A DNA stretch of 64,000 nt, from assembly GCF_010731115.1 (NCBI RefSeq), contig NZ_AP022616.1:2852001-2916000 (forward strand), in the 5' to 3' direction. How positions within the stretch are numbered: the stretch's first letter is position 1; the number at the start of each line of letters is the position of its first letter. The stretch comes from Mycolicibacterium phocaicum (GTDB lineage Bacteria; Actinomycetota; Actinomycetes; Mycobacteriales; Mycobacteriaceae). Below the pieces are notes generated by a model. The model made no database searches. It saw only the letters and a list, made by a program, of their open reading frames with translations, and was not told the DNA's origin. Made by a program: the position numbers and the translations under genes. Shown piece by piece: positions 24,783 to 35,941 of this stretch.

Positions 24783-26324
24783 CTAGACTTCCTCCCCCGT
24801 CCGGGCAGGTTCATTTTCCGTGGTCACGCCCGTTACGTCCAGCCCAGAGGGCCGGTGTGTTGCGGTCACGCCGGAGGGCCGTCCCGGCAACACGAGATGG
24901 ATCGACGTGCCCGGCGGCGACCCGCCCGGCACGGTGTCCTCGATCCGCAGTGCGCCACCATGTTTGAGCACAACCTGCTTGACGATGGCCAGCCCGAGAC
25001 CGGAACCGGGCATCGCCCGTGCCGTCGTCGACCGGTAGAAGCGCTCGAACACCAGCGCCCGCTCCTGCGGCGGGATACCCGGCCCCCAGTCGGACACCAC
25101 CAGCTCGGCGTGCGTCGGATTGATGCGCCCGAGCCGGACCACCACCACCGAGCCGGCCGGACTCCACTTGGCGGCGTTGTCGAGCAGGTTCAGCACCGCC
25201 CGGGACAACCCGGCCCCGTCGCCGTACACCTGCCAGCCGGCGATGTCGACGTCGAACTCAATGTCATTGCGGCGGCGGCGAACTCGTTCCAGACTGCGCT
25301 CGACGACCTCGGCCATCTCGACGGGCTCGTGGACCGTCACCGCGGCATCGTCGCGGGTCAGGTCGACCAGGTCGCCGACGAGGGTGGACAGCTCCTCGAT
25401 CTGGGCGATGACGTCGGACTGCAGACCCGCCATCTCCTCCTCGGGGAACGGCGGCGCACCGGGTGCCATGGCCGCCATCAGCAGTTCGACATTGGTCCGC
25501 AGTGACGTCAGCGGTGTGCGCAACTCATGCCCGGCATCCGACACCAACCGGGCCTGCCGGTCTCTCGACTCGGCGAGCGCCCGCAACATCATGTTGAAAG
25601 CCTCTGTCAGCCTGGCCAATTCGTCATTGCCGTACACCGGGATGGGGCGCAGATCGTCGGTGCGGGCCACGCGTTCGGTGGCCTCGGTCAACCGGGCCAC
25701 GGGTCTCAGCCCGGTCCGCGCGACCGTGCCACCGGCGATCGCGGCGACGGCCATGCCGATTCCACCCACGATGAGCAAAATGGTGCCCAGCCGTTTGAGC
25801 ACCTGGCTGGTGGGCCAGAGATTCTTCGAGATCAGCAGCGAGTTACCCGACTGCAGATGCACCGCCAGCACGCGCTGATAGTTGGTGGTACGCAACGACA
25901 TCAGCAGCTTGCCGGCGATGACGTCCTTCTCCGGCGTCCCGAGCGGCAGCGTCTGCCCCTGCTGATTCGCGGTGTAGATCGACTGGCCCGGGATGACGTA
26001 CATCGCGTTGACGTCCGAGTAGGCGGTGCCCTCGATGGCCTTGCCGGGGTCGACGGCCAGCGAACCGCTCTCGATGAGCAGTTGCGCGCGGCTGTGCAAC
26101 TGGTTGTCGATGTCGCCGTACAGCGCCTTGGACACCACCACGTACACCGCGACCGACATGAGGACGACGACCATCGCCACCATCGACATCGCGAGCAGCA
26201 TGACGCGCCATTTCAGCGACACCGAGCTGGCGTCGTGTTGCACCGTGCCGTCCGGCGTCGTCGCCGGCATCTGCGGCACTTCCCGCATCTTCCGATCCAC
26301 GGTTGCGCGAAGCTTGTCGAGCAT
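24783..26324 (-). CDS. mprB: Sensor histidine kinase MprB (counterpart of Rv0982)
   Basis: A 513-residue kinase. Its first helix is near residues 40-62 (MLLAMSMVAMVVVLMSVAVY), followed by an extracytoplasmic sensor loop, a second helix around 185-205, and a HAMP segment. The phospho-acceptor histidine is in SDAGHELRTPLTSLR, and the catalytic boxes follow (N box VLNLLDNAAKW, G boxes DWGPGIP and GSGLGLAIVKQ). MprB senses envelope stress and, as I recall, is restrained by DnaK outside the membrane. It overlaps mprA by one base and lies 112 bases before pepD. Confidence 0.95.
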   Translation of the reverse strand: MLDKLRATVDRKMREVPQMPATTPDGTVQHDASSVSLKWRVMLLAMSMVAMVVVLMSVAVYVVVSKALYGDIDNQLHSRAQLLIESGSLAVDPGKAIEGTAYSDVNAMYVIPGQSIYTANQQGQTLPLGTPEKDVIAGKLLMSLRTTNYQRVLAVHLQSGNSLLISKNLWPTSQVLKRLGTILLIVGGIGMAVAAIAGGTVARTGLRPVARLTEATERVARTDDLRPIPVYGNDELARLTEAFNMMLRALAESRDRQARLVSDAGHELRTPLTSLRTNVELLMAAMAPGAPPFPEEEMAGLQSDVIAQIEELSTLVGDLVDLTRDDAAVTVHEPVEMAEVVERSLERVRRRRNDIEFDVDIAGWQVYGDGAGLSRAVLNLLDNAAKWSPAGSVVVVRLGRINPTHAELVVSDWGPGIPPQERALVFERFYRSTTARAMPGSGLGLAIVKQVVLKHGGALRIEDTVPGGSPPGTSIHLVLPGRPSGVTATHRPSGLDVTGVTTENEPARTGEEV

Positions 26325-27016
26325 CAGGGCGGCGTCTCACGCAGCACGTAACCCACGCCGCGCACGGTATGGATCAGGCGTGGTTCTCCCTCGGCCTCGG
26401 TCTTGCGGCGCAGGTACCCGACGTAGACCTCGAGGGCATTGCCCGACGTCGGAAAATCGAAGCCCCACACCTCTTCGAGGATCCGGCTGCGGCTGAGTAC
26501 CCGGCGCGGGTTGTGGATGAGCATCTCGAGCAGCGAGAACTCGGTGCGGGTCAGGCTGATCGAACGGGACCCCCGGGTGACCTCGCGGGTCACCGGATCG
26601 AGGCTGAGGTCGGAAAACGTCAACGCCGCCGACTCGGCGCCGTCGGCGGGGCCGGTACGGCGGAGCAGGGCCCGCATCCGGGCCAGGAGCTCCTCGAGCG
26701 CGAAAGGCTTCGGCAGGTAATCGTCGGCACCGGCGTCGAGGCCGGCCACCCGCTCATCGATCGAGTCACGGGCGGTCAGCATCAGCACCGGAAGGTCGTC
26801 ACCGCTGCTGCGCAGCTGACGGCAGACACCGCGCCCATCCAGCCGGGGCATCATGTCGTCGAGCACGACAGCGTCGGGCCGGTCGCTGGAGATGCGCTCC
26901 AGCGCCTCGACACCGTCTTGAGCCAGTTCGACCGAGTACCCGTTGAAAGTCAGTGACCGACGCAGTGATTCGCGTACAGCGCGGTCATCGTCGACTACAA
27001 GGATTCGCACAGGCAC
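26324..27016 (-). CDS. mprA: Response regulator MprA (counterpart of Rv0981)
   Basis: A 230-residue OmpR/PhoB-type regulator. The receiver has the acidic pair VVDDD, the phosphorylated aspartate in [12 protein letters not shown], the Thr in LMLTARD and the Lys in PKPFALEE. The winged-helix domain ends with [10 protein letters not shown]. The GTG start is at 27016. MprA activates sigE, sigB and pepD in stress and persistence and regulates its own operon; a direct-repeat site fitting its binding pattern lies just upstream. Confidence 0.96.
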   Translation of the reverse strand: MPVRILVVDDDRAVRESLRRSLTFNGYSVELAQDGVEALERISSDRPDAVVLDDMMPRLDGRGVCRQLRSSGDDLPVLMLTARDSIDERVAGLDAGADDYLPKPFALEELLARMRALLRRTGPADGAESAALTFSDLSLDPVTREVTRGSRSISLTRTEFSLLEMLIHNPRRVLSRSRILEEVWGFDFPTSGNALEVYVGYLRRKTEAEGEPRLIHTVRGVGYVLRETPP

Positions 27017-27031
27017 AGTCTCACCCCACCA

Positions 27032-27050
27032 TCTGAGAGCGGACTGAGAA
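27032..27050 (-). promoter_or_regulatory. MprA-box-like direct repeat
   Basis: On the minus strand TCTCAG occurs twice, at 27044-27049 and 27033-27038, spaced by 11 bases, about one helical turn. This fits the two-repeat architecture of the MprA box and lies 16 bases before mprA, as expected for autoregulation. Confidence 0.65.
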
Positions 27051-27088
27051 GACGCGCCACGCGGGCGCGAGAAAAACCGTCAGTCGGT

Positions 27089-27265
27089 TCAGGCGCGGCG
27101 GTCGAGGTCGATCAGACCCAGACGCGCGGCCTTGAGCAGGCGACGCGGCACCTTGTGTGCCTGACCTGCGACGTTCACGTTGACCAGGCCAGTGGCCTCG
27201 GCCTTCCACTGCGCGCGACGGCTACGGGTGTTCGAGCGCGACATCCTGCGCTTGGGCACAGCCAT
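27089..27265 (-). CDS. rpmF: Ribosomal protein L32
   Basis: A 58-residue L32, beginning [20 protein letters not shown]. The ATG at 27265 follows AGAGAGG; the longer upstream frame is not conserved-looking. Cysteines of a zinc ribbon are absent, as is usual for the mycobacterial form. Counterpart of Rv0979A. It is followed on the same strand by mprA at 72 bases. Confidence 0.93.
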   Translation of the reverse strand: MAVPKRRMSRSNTRSRRAQWKAEATGLVNVNVAGQAHKVPRRLLKAARLGLIDLDRRA

Positions 27266-27466
27266 GATGTGCACCTCTCTGACTAAACGGAATTGCTTGC
27301 GGTCGGCCGCGTCGCGAACAAATAGGGCCTGGGGGCGCTCTATTGCTTCTCGCGTGCGCAGCGATTGCACCTCAGGATAGCCGTCGACCTGCGTAGGCTC
27401 CAAAACGTCGCCCCAACCGGGCAACACGCAACCCCCAGCCCCCTTGACTCGGTACCGCTAGTACCG

Positions 27467-27488
27467 ACTAACCTCCCTACCGGTTGGT
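27467..27488 (+). promoter_or_regulatory. Inverted-repeat operator before the acyl-CoA operon
   Basis: ACTAACC-N8-GGTTGGT is an inverted repeat with one mismatch. It overlaps a plausible -10 (TAACCT, 27469-27474) located 19 bases after TTGACT (27444-27449). It looks like a TetR-type repressor site, but no regulator gene is adjacent. Confidence 0.5.
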
Positions 27489-27506
27489 TGAACGACGGGA
27501 GTGTGT

Positions 27507-29207
27507 GTGACATCACCAGCAGTCCGGATCGGTAACTGCTCAGGGTTCTATGGCGACCGGCTGGCGGCGATGCACGAGATGCTCGCCGGGGGTGAGCTGG
27601 ACTACCTGACCGGCGACTACCTCGCCGAGCTGACCATGCTGATCCTCGCGCGGGACCGGGCCAAGAACCCCGACCTCGGGTACGCCAAGACCTTCCTGCG
27701 CCAACTGGAGCAGTCCCTCGGCCTCGCCCTGGACAAGGGCGTGAAGATCGTGGCCAACGCCGGCGGCCTCAATCCGGCGGGCCTGGCAGCAGCGGTACGC
27801 GCCCTGGCCGACAAGCTCGGGCTGTCGGTCAACGTGGCACACGTCGAGGGCGACGATCTCGTGGCGCGCGCTGACGAGCTCGGCTTCGGCACCCCGCTGT
27901 CGGCCAACGCCTACCTCGGCGCCTGGGGCATCGTGGACTGCCTGAAGTCCGGCGCCGACGTCGTCGTCACCGGCCGGGTCACCGACGCCTCGGTGATCGT
28001 CGGACCGGCCGCCGCCCACTTCGGCTGGGCCCGAACCGACTACGACGCACTCGCCGGTGCCATCGCCGCCGGCCACGTCATCGAATGCGGCACGCAGGCC
28101 ACCGGTGGCAACTTCAGCTTCTTCACCGAGATTCCCGACCTCATCCGCCCCGGTTTCCCGCTGGCGGAGATCTCCGCCGACGGGTCGTCGGTGATCACCA
28201 AGCACCCCGGCACCGGCGGACGCGTCAGCGTCGACACCGTCACCGCGCAGCTGCTGTATGAGATCACCGGCGCGCGTTACGCCAACCCCGACGCGACCCT
28301 GCGGGTCGACTCGCTGGAGCTGACGTCCGACGGCGCGGACCGGGTCCGCATCTCCGGCGTCCGCGGCGAGGCGCCGCCGCCCACGTTGAAGGTGTCCCTC
28401 AACAGCATCGGCGGCTTCCGCAATGCGGCGTCGTTCATCCTCACCGGCCTCGACATCGAGGCGAAGGCCGATCTGCTGCAGCGCCAGCTGGAGGCCGGCA
28501 TCACGCAGCGCCCGGCCGAGTTGCAGTGGACGCTGGCGCGGACCGATCATCCCGACGCCGACACCGAGGAGCGCGCCAGCGCGCTGCTGCACTGCGTGGT
28601 GCGCGACCCCGATCCGGCCAAGGTCGGCCGCCAATTCTCCGCAGCGGCAGTCGAACTCGCGCTGGCCAGCTACCCGGGCTTCACCACCACCGCGCCCCCG
28701 GGCGACGGCCAGGTGTACGGCCTGTTCAAGCCCGGCTACGTCGACGCGGCCCTGGTGCCGCACGTGGCGGTACTGGCCGATGGCACCCGCACCGACATCG
28801 CGCCGTCCGCCGAGACGGTGGCGCTGGGACCGGTCGACGATCCGGCGCTGCCGGAACCCCTGCCCGCCGGGCCGGTCCGTCGCGCACCGCTGGGCACCAT
28901 CGCCGGGGCCCGCAGCGGCGACAAGGGCGGCTCTGCCAATGTCGGGGTCTGGGTCCGCACGGACGACCAATGGCGTTGGGTGGCAAACGCATTGACGGTC
29001 GAGAAGCTGCGCGAGCTCCTGCCCGAGGCAGCCGAGCTGCCCGTGACCCGGCACCTGCTGCCCAACCTGCGCGCCATCAACTTCGTCATCGAGGGCATCC
29101 TCGGCGAAGGCGTCGCGTACCAGGCCCGATTCGATCCCCAGGCCAAGGGCCTCGGGGAATGGCTACGAACCCGTCATCTCGACATCCCGGAGGAACTGTT
29201 TTCGTGA
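27507..29207 (+). CDS. AtuA-like acyclic terpene utilisation protein (DUF1446; counterpart of Rv0976c)
   Basis: A 566-residue DUF1446-family protein beginning RIGNCSGFYGDR, with VVVTGRVTDASVIVGPAA and a late GARSGDKGGSANVGVWV segment. AtuA is needed for citronellol/geraniol breakdown in Pseudomonas, but its reaction is not settled. The start is the GTG at 27507, five bases after GGGAG; a GTG two codons earlier is also possible. The gene heads a six-gene operon whose frames overlap or abut, together with an acyl-CoA carboxylase, two dehydrogenases and a hydratase, the toolkit for degrading a branched or terpenoid acyl-CoA. Confidence 0.85.
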   Translation: MTSPAVRIGNCSGFYGDRLAAMHEMLAGGELDYLTGDYLAELTMLILARDRAKNPDLGYAKTFLRQLEQSLGLALDKGVKIVANAGGLNPAGLAAAVRALADKLGLSVNVAHVEGDDLVARADELGFGTPLSANAYLGAWGIVDCLKSGADVVVTGRVTDASVIVGPAAAHFGWARTDYDALAGAIAAGHVIECGTQATGGNFSFFTEIPDLIRPGFPLAEISADGSSVITKHPGTGGRVSVDTVTAQLLYEITGARYANPDATLRVDSLELTSDGADRVRISGVRGEAPPPTLKVSLNSIGGFRNAASFILTGLDIEAKADLLQRQLEAGITQRPAELQWTLARTDHPDADTEERASALLHCVVRDPDPAKVGRQFSAAAVELALASYPGFTTTAPPGDGQVYGLFKPGYVDAALVPHVAVLADGTRTDIAPSAETVALGPVDDPALPEPLPAGPVRRAPLGTIAGARSGDKGGSANVGVWVRTDDQWRWVANALTVEKLRELLPEAAELPVTRHLLPNLRAINFVIEGILGEGVAYQARFDPQAKGLGEWLRTRHLDIPEELFS

Positions 29208-30348
29208 GCATCTGGACCACGCCCGAACGTGACGCACTGCGAAAGACCGTGCGCGCGTTCGCCGAACGCGAGATCCTCCCCCACGTCGACGAATGGGAGC
29301 GCAGCGGCGAGCTGCCCCGTTCGCTGCACGAGGCAGCCGGTGCCGCCGGACTGTTGGGCGCCCAGGCGCCCGAGTCCGTTGGCGGCGGGGGCGGCGACGG
29401 CGCCGACGCCGTGATCGTCTGCGAGGAGCTGCATTACGCCGGCGTGCCCGGCGGCGTCTTCGCGTCGCTGTTCACCTGCGGCATCTCCACGCCGCACATG
29501 ATCGCCTCCGGCGACCAGCGACTGATCGACACCTACGTGCGACCGACGTTGCAGGGCAAGATGATCGGCTCCCTGGCCATCACCGAACCCGGCGGCGGCT
29601 CGGACGTCGGGCACCTGACCACCCGCGCCGACCGCGACGGTGACGACTTCATCATCAACGGCGCCAAGACCTACATCACCTCGGGTGTGCGTGCCGACTA
29701 TGTGGTGACAGCGGTGCGCACCGGAGGCCCTGGCGCAGCGGGTGTTTCGCTGATCGTGGTGGACAAGGACACGCCGGGCTTCACCGTCAGCCGCAAGCTG
29801 GAGAAGATGGGCTGGCGCTCGTCGGACACCGCCGAGCTGTCCTACGTCGACGTCCGTGTCCCGGCCGCCAACCTGGTCGGGCCCGAGAACTCCGGCTTCC
29901 TACAGATCGCCGGCGCCTTCGTCTCCGAGCGGGTCGGCCTTGCCGCGCAGGCGTATGCGAGCGCGCAGCGCTGCCTGGACCTGACCGTGCAGTGGTGCCG
30001 GGACCGGGAGACGTTCGGCCGGCCGCTCATCACGCGGCAGTCGGTGCAGAACACCCTCGCCGAGATGGCGCGGCGCATCGACGTCGCCCGGGTGTACACG
30101 CATCACCTGGTCGAGCGGGAGCTCGCCGGTGAGACGAACCTGATCGCCGAGGTCTGTTTCGCGAAGAACACGGCCGTCGAGGCCGGTGAGTGGGTGGCCA
30201 ATGCGGGCGTCCAGTTGTTCGGCGGCATGGGCTACATGGCCGAGTCGGAAATCGAACGGCAGTACCGCGACATGCGCATCATCGGCATCGGCGGCGGCAC
30301 CACCGAGATTCTCACCTCGCTGGCTGCCAAGACGTTGGGATTCCAGTC

Positions 30349-30352
<4 letters not shown>
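29204..30352 (+). CDS. fadE13: Acyl-CoA dehydrogenase (FadE13-like; counterpart of Rv0975c)
   Basis: A 382-residue flavoprotein making enoyl-CoA. It shows the substrate/FAD segment SLAITEPGGGSDVGHLTT, the middle-domain strand TYITSGVRADYVV, and the C-terminal QLFGGMGYMAESEIERQYRD region, where the glutamate pattern is that of short/branched-chain dehydrogenases. The GTG at 29204 overlaps the AtuA-like stop as GTGA, so translation is coupled. By analogy with terpene and leucine routes it probably acts directly before the carboxylase; the chain type is not readable from sequence. Confidence 0.92.
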
Positions 30353-31944
<1,592 letters not shown>

Positions 31945-31952
31945 GTAGCTCC

Positions 31953-33911
31953 ATGATCACAAAAGTCCTTGTCGCCAACCGCGGCGAAATCGCCCGCCGG
32001 GTGTTCGCCACCTGCCGCCGGCTCGGCATCGGCACCGTCGCGGTGTACACCGACCCCGACGCCGCCGCCCCGCACGTCGCCGAGGCCGACGACCGGGTGC
32101 GGCTCGAGGGTCGCACCGGTTATCTCGACGCCACCCAGCTGATCGCCGCGGCCAAGGCGTCCGGCGCCGACGCCATTCACCCCGGCTACGGATTCCTCTC
32201 GGAGAACCCGGATTTCGCGGCGGCGGTGCAGGACGCCGGGCTGACGTGGATCGGCCCGCCGGTGGCCGCCGTGCAGGCCATGGGCTCCAAGATCGAGGCC
32301 AAGAAGCTGATGTCGGCGGCCGGCGTTCCGGTGCTGACCGAGCTGGACCCCGACACCGTCACCGCAGACCAACTGCCGGTACTGATCAAGGCGTCCGCCG
32401 GCGGCGGTGGTCGCGGCATGCGGGTGGTGCGCGAATTGTCCGCGCTACCGGCCGAAGTCGCGGCGGCGCAGCGCGAGGCCCAGTCCGCGTTCGGTGATCC
32501 GACGGTGTTCTGCGAGCGCTATCTCGCCAGCGGTCACCACATCGAGGTCCAGGTGATGGCCGATGCGCACGGCACGGTGTGGGCCGTCGGCGAACGCGAA
32601 TGTTCCATCCAGCGCCGCCACCAGAAGGTCATCGAGGAAGCGCCGTCCCCGCTCGTGGAGCGGACGCCGGGCATGCGCGCCAAGCTGTTCGAGGCGGCCC
32701 GGCTGGCGGCCACCGCGATCGGGTACACCGGCGCCGGCACCGTCGAGTTCATGTCCGACGGAGGTGGCGACTTCTTCTTCCTGGAGATGAACACCCGCCT
32801 GCAGGTCGAGCACCCGGTCACCGAGGAGACCACCGGACTGGACCTTGTCGAACTGCAATTGGATGTGGCCGACAGCGGTGTGCTCGCGCCGGAACCGCCC
32901 GCGACGTACGGACATTCGATCGAGGCCCGGCTCTACGCCGAGGACCCGGCCAAGGACTGGCAGCCGCAGGCCGGGACGGTGCACCGATTCGACGTACCGG
33001 GTGTCCGGACCGAATTCAGCCTTCTGGGTCGCGCCGGAACGCGCGTCGACTCCGGCATCGTCGACGGCTCGGTGGTGTCGGTGTTCTACGACCCGATGCT
33101 GGCCAAGGTCATCTCGTTCGGACCGACACGCGACCGCGCCGCGGCGATCCTCGCCGATGCGCTGTCCCGCGCACGCATCCACGGCCTGCGCACCAACCGC
33201 GACCTGTTGGTGAACGTGTTGCGGCACCCCGCGTTCCGGGCCGGTGACACCGACACCGCGTTCTTCGACACGCACGGTCTGGCCGACCTGGCGGCACCGG
33301 CGGACACCGACGTCACGCTGTCCGCCGTCGCAGCGGCGCTGGCCGACGCCGCGCACAACCGCGCCACAGCAACGGTTTTCGCCGCCGCACCGAGTGGTTG
33401 GCGGAACCTCGCGTCGGGCTACCAGAGCCGTACGTACAGTGACGCGGCCGGCGCCGAACACCAGGTGCGGTACCGATACGCGCGCGCCGGCGTCGAGCTG
33501 CCCGACCGCGACGACGTCACCGTCGTGACCGCCGATCCCACTCGAGTGGTGTTGTCGGTCAACGGAGTTGAACGTTCGTTCGACGTCGCCCGATACGGTG
33601 CCGACGTTTTCGTCGACTCCCCCGCCGGTGCCGTCCACCTCGTGGCCCAGCCGCGATTCCCGGACCCGGACGCGGCGGTCGCGCAGGGCTCGCTGCTGGC
33701 GCCGATGCCCGGACTCGTGGTCCGGGTCGGTGCGGCCATCGGTGACTCGGTCACCGCCGGCCAGCCCCTGATCTGGCTGGAAGCCATGAAGATGGAACAC
33801 ACCATCGCCGCACCGGATTCCGGTGTGCTCACCGAACTCAACGTGCAACCCGGCCAACAGGTCGATGTCGGCGCTGTGCTGGCCCGGGTCGAAACCCCAG
33901 AAGGAGAATGA
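31953..33911 (+). CDS. accA2: Acyl-CoA carboxylase biotin-carboxylase/BCCP subunit AccA2 (counterpart of Rv0973c)
   Basis: A 652-residue alpha subunit. The biotin carboxylase domain runs from KVLVANRGEIARRVF, through the ATP-grasp loop KASAGGGGRGMRVV and RECSIQRRHQKVIEE, to EMNTRLQVEHPVTE. The C-terminal biotinyl domain carries the target lysine in EAMKMEH. It carboxylates its own biotin with ATP and bicarbonate and hands the group to AccD2. The ATG at 31953 is chosen from the usual N-terminus; a GTG at 31941 overlapping the AccD2 stop as GTGA may be the real coupled start. Confidence 0.94.
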   Translation: MITKVLVANRGEIARRVFATCRRLGIGTVAVYTDPDAAAPHVAEADDRVRLEGRTGYLDATQLIAAAKASGADAIHPGYGFLSENPDFAAAVQDAGLTWIGPPVAAVQAMGSKIEAKKLMSAAGVPVLTELDPDTVTADQLPVLIKASAGGGGRGMRVVRELSALPAEVAAAQREAQSAFGDPTVFCERYLASGHHIEVQVMADAHGTVWAVGERECSIQRRHQKVIEEAPSPLVERTPGMRAKLFEAARLAATAIGYTGAGTVEFMSDGGGDFFFLEMNTRLQVEHPVTEETTGLDLVELQLDVADSGVLAPEPPATYGHSIEARLYAEDPAKDWQPQAGTVHRFDVPGVRTEFSLLGRAGTRVDSGIVDGSVVSVFYDPMLAKVISFGPTRDRAAAILADALSRARIHGLRTNRDLLVNVLRHPAFRAGDTDTAFFDTHGLADLAAPADTDVTLSAVAAALADAAHNRATATVFAAAPSGWRNLASGYQSRTYSDAAGAEHQVRYRYARAGVELPDRDDVTVVTADPTRVVLSVNGVERSFDVARYGADVFVDSPAGAVHLVAQPRFPDPDAAVAQGSLLAPMPGLVVRVGAAIGDSVTAGQPLIWLEAMKMEHTIAAPDSGVLTELNVQPGQQVDVGAVLARVETPEGE

Positions 33912-33913
33912 CC

Positions 33914-35071
33914 ATGTCTTTCATCGAATCCGACGAGCGCAAGGCGCTCCGCGAGGCCGTCGTCGCGATGGCCTCGAAGTTCGGCCAGGACTACTTCCTG
34001 GAGAAGGCCCGCGCCGGCCAGCACACCGACGAATTGTGGGCCGAGGCAGGCAAGCACGGCTTCCTGGGCGTCAACATGCCCGAGGAGTATGGCGGTGGCG
34101 GTGCCGGCATGTACGAGCTGAGCCTGGTCATGGAAGAGATGGCCGCCAACGGCTGTCCGCTGCTGATGATGGTGGTCTCGTCGGCCATCAACGGCACCAT
34201 CATCTCCAAGTACGGCACCGAAGATCAGAAGAAGCGCTGGGTGCCGGGTCTCGCGGACGGCTCGCTCACCATGGCCTTCGCGATCACCGAACCCGACGCC
34301 GGCTCCAACAGCCACCGCATCACCACGACGGCGCGCCGCGACGGCGGCGACTGGATCCTGTCCGGCCAGAAGGTCTTCATCTCGGGCATCGACCAGGCCG
34401 ACGCCGTGCTGGTCGTCGGGCGCACCGAGGACCACAAGACCGGCAACCTCAAGCCGGCACTGTTCGTGGTCCCAACCGATGCACCGGGCCTGAGCTGGAC
34501 CAAGATCGAGATGGAGATCATCAGCCCCGAGAGCCAGTTCCAGGTGTTCCTGGACGAGGTGCGGCTGCCCGCCGACGCGCTCGTCGGCTCCGAGGACGCC
34601 GCGATCGCGCAGCTGTTCGCGGGCCTGAACCCGGAGCGGATCATCGGTGCGGCCATGGCCGTCGGCACCGGTCGACTCGCGATCCGCACCGCGACCGAGT
34701 ACGTCAAGACCCGTCAGGTCTGGAAGGTGCCGATCGGTTCGCACCAGGGCATCTCGCACCCGCTGGCTCAGATCCACATCGAGCTCGAGCTGGCCAAGCT
34801 GATGATGCAGAACGCCGCCACGCTGTACGACGCTGGTGACGACTTCGGTGCCGCCGAAGCCGCCAACATGGCCAAGTACGCCGCAGGCGAGGCCTCGGTC
34901 CGCGCGGTCGACCAGGCCGTGCAGTCGCTCGGCGGCAACGGCCTGACGAAGGAGTACGGCATCGCCGCCGCGGTCACGGCGTCGCGACTGGCGCGCATCG
35001 CTCCGGTCAGCCGTGAGATGGTGCTTAACTTCGTGGCGCAGACCTCGCTGGGTCTGCCGCGCTCGTACTGA
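33914..35071 (+). CDS. fadE12: Acyl-CoA dehydrogenase (FadE12-like; counterpart of Rv0972c)
   Basis: A 385-residue dehydrogenase with MAFAITEPDAGSNSHRITTTA, KVFISGIDQADAVLVVGRT and the C-terminal VQSLGGNGLTKEYGIAAAV segment, where the usual catalytic-region pattern is well kept. It is the second dehydrogenase of the operon, implying two successive desaturations or two substrates. The ATG at 33914 is eight bases after AAGGAG; an earlier ATG at 33908 overlaps the AccA2 stop but sits too close to the ribosome-binding site. Confidence 0.92.
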   Translation: MSFIESDERKALREAVVAMASKFGQDYFLEKARAGQHTDELWAEAGKHGFLGVNMPEEYGGGGAGMYELSLVMEEMAANGCPLLMMVVSSAINGTIISKYGTEDQKKRWVPGLADGSLTMAFAITEPDAGSNSHRITTTARRDGGDWILSGQKVFISGIDQADAVLVVGRTEDHKTGNLKPALFVVPTDAPGLSWTKIEMEIISPESQFQVFLDEVRLPADALVGSEDAAIAQLFAGLNPERIIGAAMAVGTGRLAIRTATEYVKTRQVWKVPIGSHQGISHPLAQIHIELELAKLMMQNAATLYDAGDDFGAAEAANMAKYAAGEASVRAVDQAVQSLGGNGLTKEYGIAAAVTASRLARIAPVSREMVLNFVAQTSLGLPRSY

Positions 35072-35083
35072 CAGGAAAGTCTC

Positions 35084-35851
35084 ATGACCGCACTGGTCCA
35101 CTACTCCGTCGAAAACGGTGTCGCCCGGCTGACGCTGGACTCACCGCACAACCGCAATGCGATGTCGACCGCGCTGGTGGACCAGTTGCGGCAGGGCCTC
35201 ACCGATGCTGCGGACGATCCGGGCGTGCGGGTCGTGGTGCTCGGCCACACCGGCGGCACGTTCTGCGCCGGGGCCGATCTGAGTGAAGCCGCGGGGCGCG
35301 ACCCCGGCGACCTGGCCACCGCACGTGCGCTGGAGGCGGCCGGGCTGCTGCGGTCGATTCTGGAGCTACCCGTTCCCGTGATCGCCGCGATCGATGGTCA
35401 CGTCCGCGCCGGCGGCATGGGGTTGATCGGTGCCTGCGACCTCGTGGTCGCGGGTACCGCCAGCACTTTCGCCCTCACCGAGGCCAGGATCGGCGTGGCG
35501 CCCTCGATCATCTCGCTGACACTGCTGCCGAAGATGACGGCCCGCGCGGCCGGTCGCTACTTCGTGACAGGCGAGAAGTTCGGCGCCGAGGAAGCCGAGC
35601 GCATCGGCCTGGTGACCGTCGCAACCGACGACGTGCCGGCGACCGTGGCGAAGCTGACAGACGAGATCACCAAGGGTTCACCGCAGGGTCTGGCCGCATC
35701 CAAGGCACTGACCACGGCGTCGATCCTGGCCGATTTCGACCGCGACGCCGAGAAGCTGGCCAAGCAGTCGGCGCAGCTGTTCGTCTCCGACGAGGCCCGG
35801 GAAGGCATGATGGCCTTCCTCCAGAAGCGGCAGCCGAACTGGAATAAGTGA
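35084..35851 (+). CDS. echA7: Enoyl-CoA hydratase (EchA7-like; counterpart of Rv0971c)
   Basis: A 255-residue crotonase with oxyanion segments FCAGADLSEA and HVRAGGMGL and the acid-bearing strand FALTEARIGVAPS, in which glutamate is kept at the catalytic position. It would hydrate the enoyl or glutaconyl product of the carboxylase step, as methylglutaconyl-CoA hydratase does in leucine breakdown. The ATG at 35084 follows ACAGGAAAG, 12 bases after fadE12. It is the last gene of the operon. Confidence 0.9.
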   Translation: MTALVHYSVENGVARLTLDSPHNRNAMSTALVDQLRQGLTDAADDPGVRVVVLGHTGGTFCAGADLSEAAGRDPGDLATARALEAAGLLRSILELPVPVIAAIDGHVRAGGMGLIGACDLVVAGTASTFALTEARIGVAPSIISLTLLPKMTARAAGRYFVTGEKFGAEEAERIGLVTVATDDVPATVAKLTDEITKGSPQGLAASKALTTASILADFDRDAEKLAKQSAQLFVSDEAREGMMAFLQKRQPNWNK

Positions 35852-35928
35852 TCCATATCCCGTAACGGATGGGACATCGATGCGGCCACAGTTTGCCTCA
35901 AGAGCCTTGCAAGTCGCTGTGATCGTCG

Positions 35929-35934
35929 TAGGCT
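35929..35934 (+). promoter_or_regulatory. -10 box of leaderless DUF1707 transcript
   Basis: TAGGCT lies seven bases before the ATG at 35942, with no Shine-Dalgarno sequence. This selects ATG 35942 over the TTG one codon earlier. Confidence 0.5.
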
Positions 35935-35941
35935 CGAGTTG

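Noticed and set aside
27266..27427. An N-terminal extension of rpmF
   Set aside because: L32 always begins MAVPKRR and a ribosome-binding site sits directly before the ATG at 27265.
33419..35101. A 560-codon minus-strand frame opposite fadE12
   Set aside because: Shadow frame of fadE12; no family resemblance in the translation.
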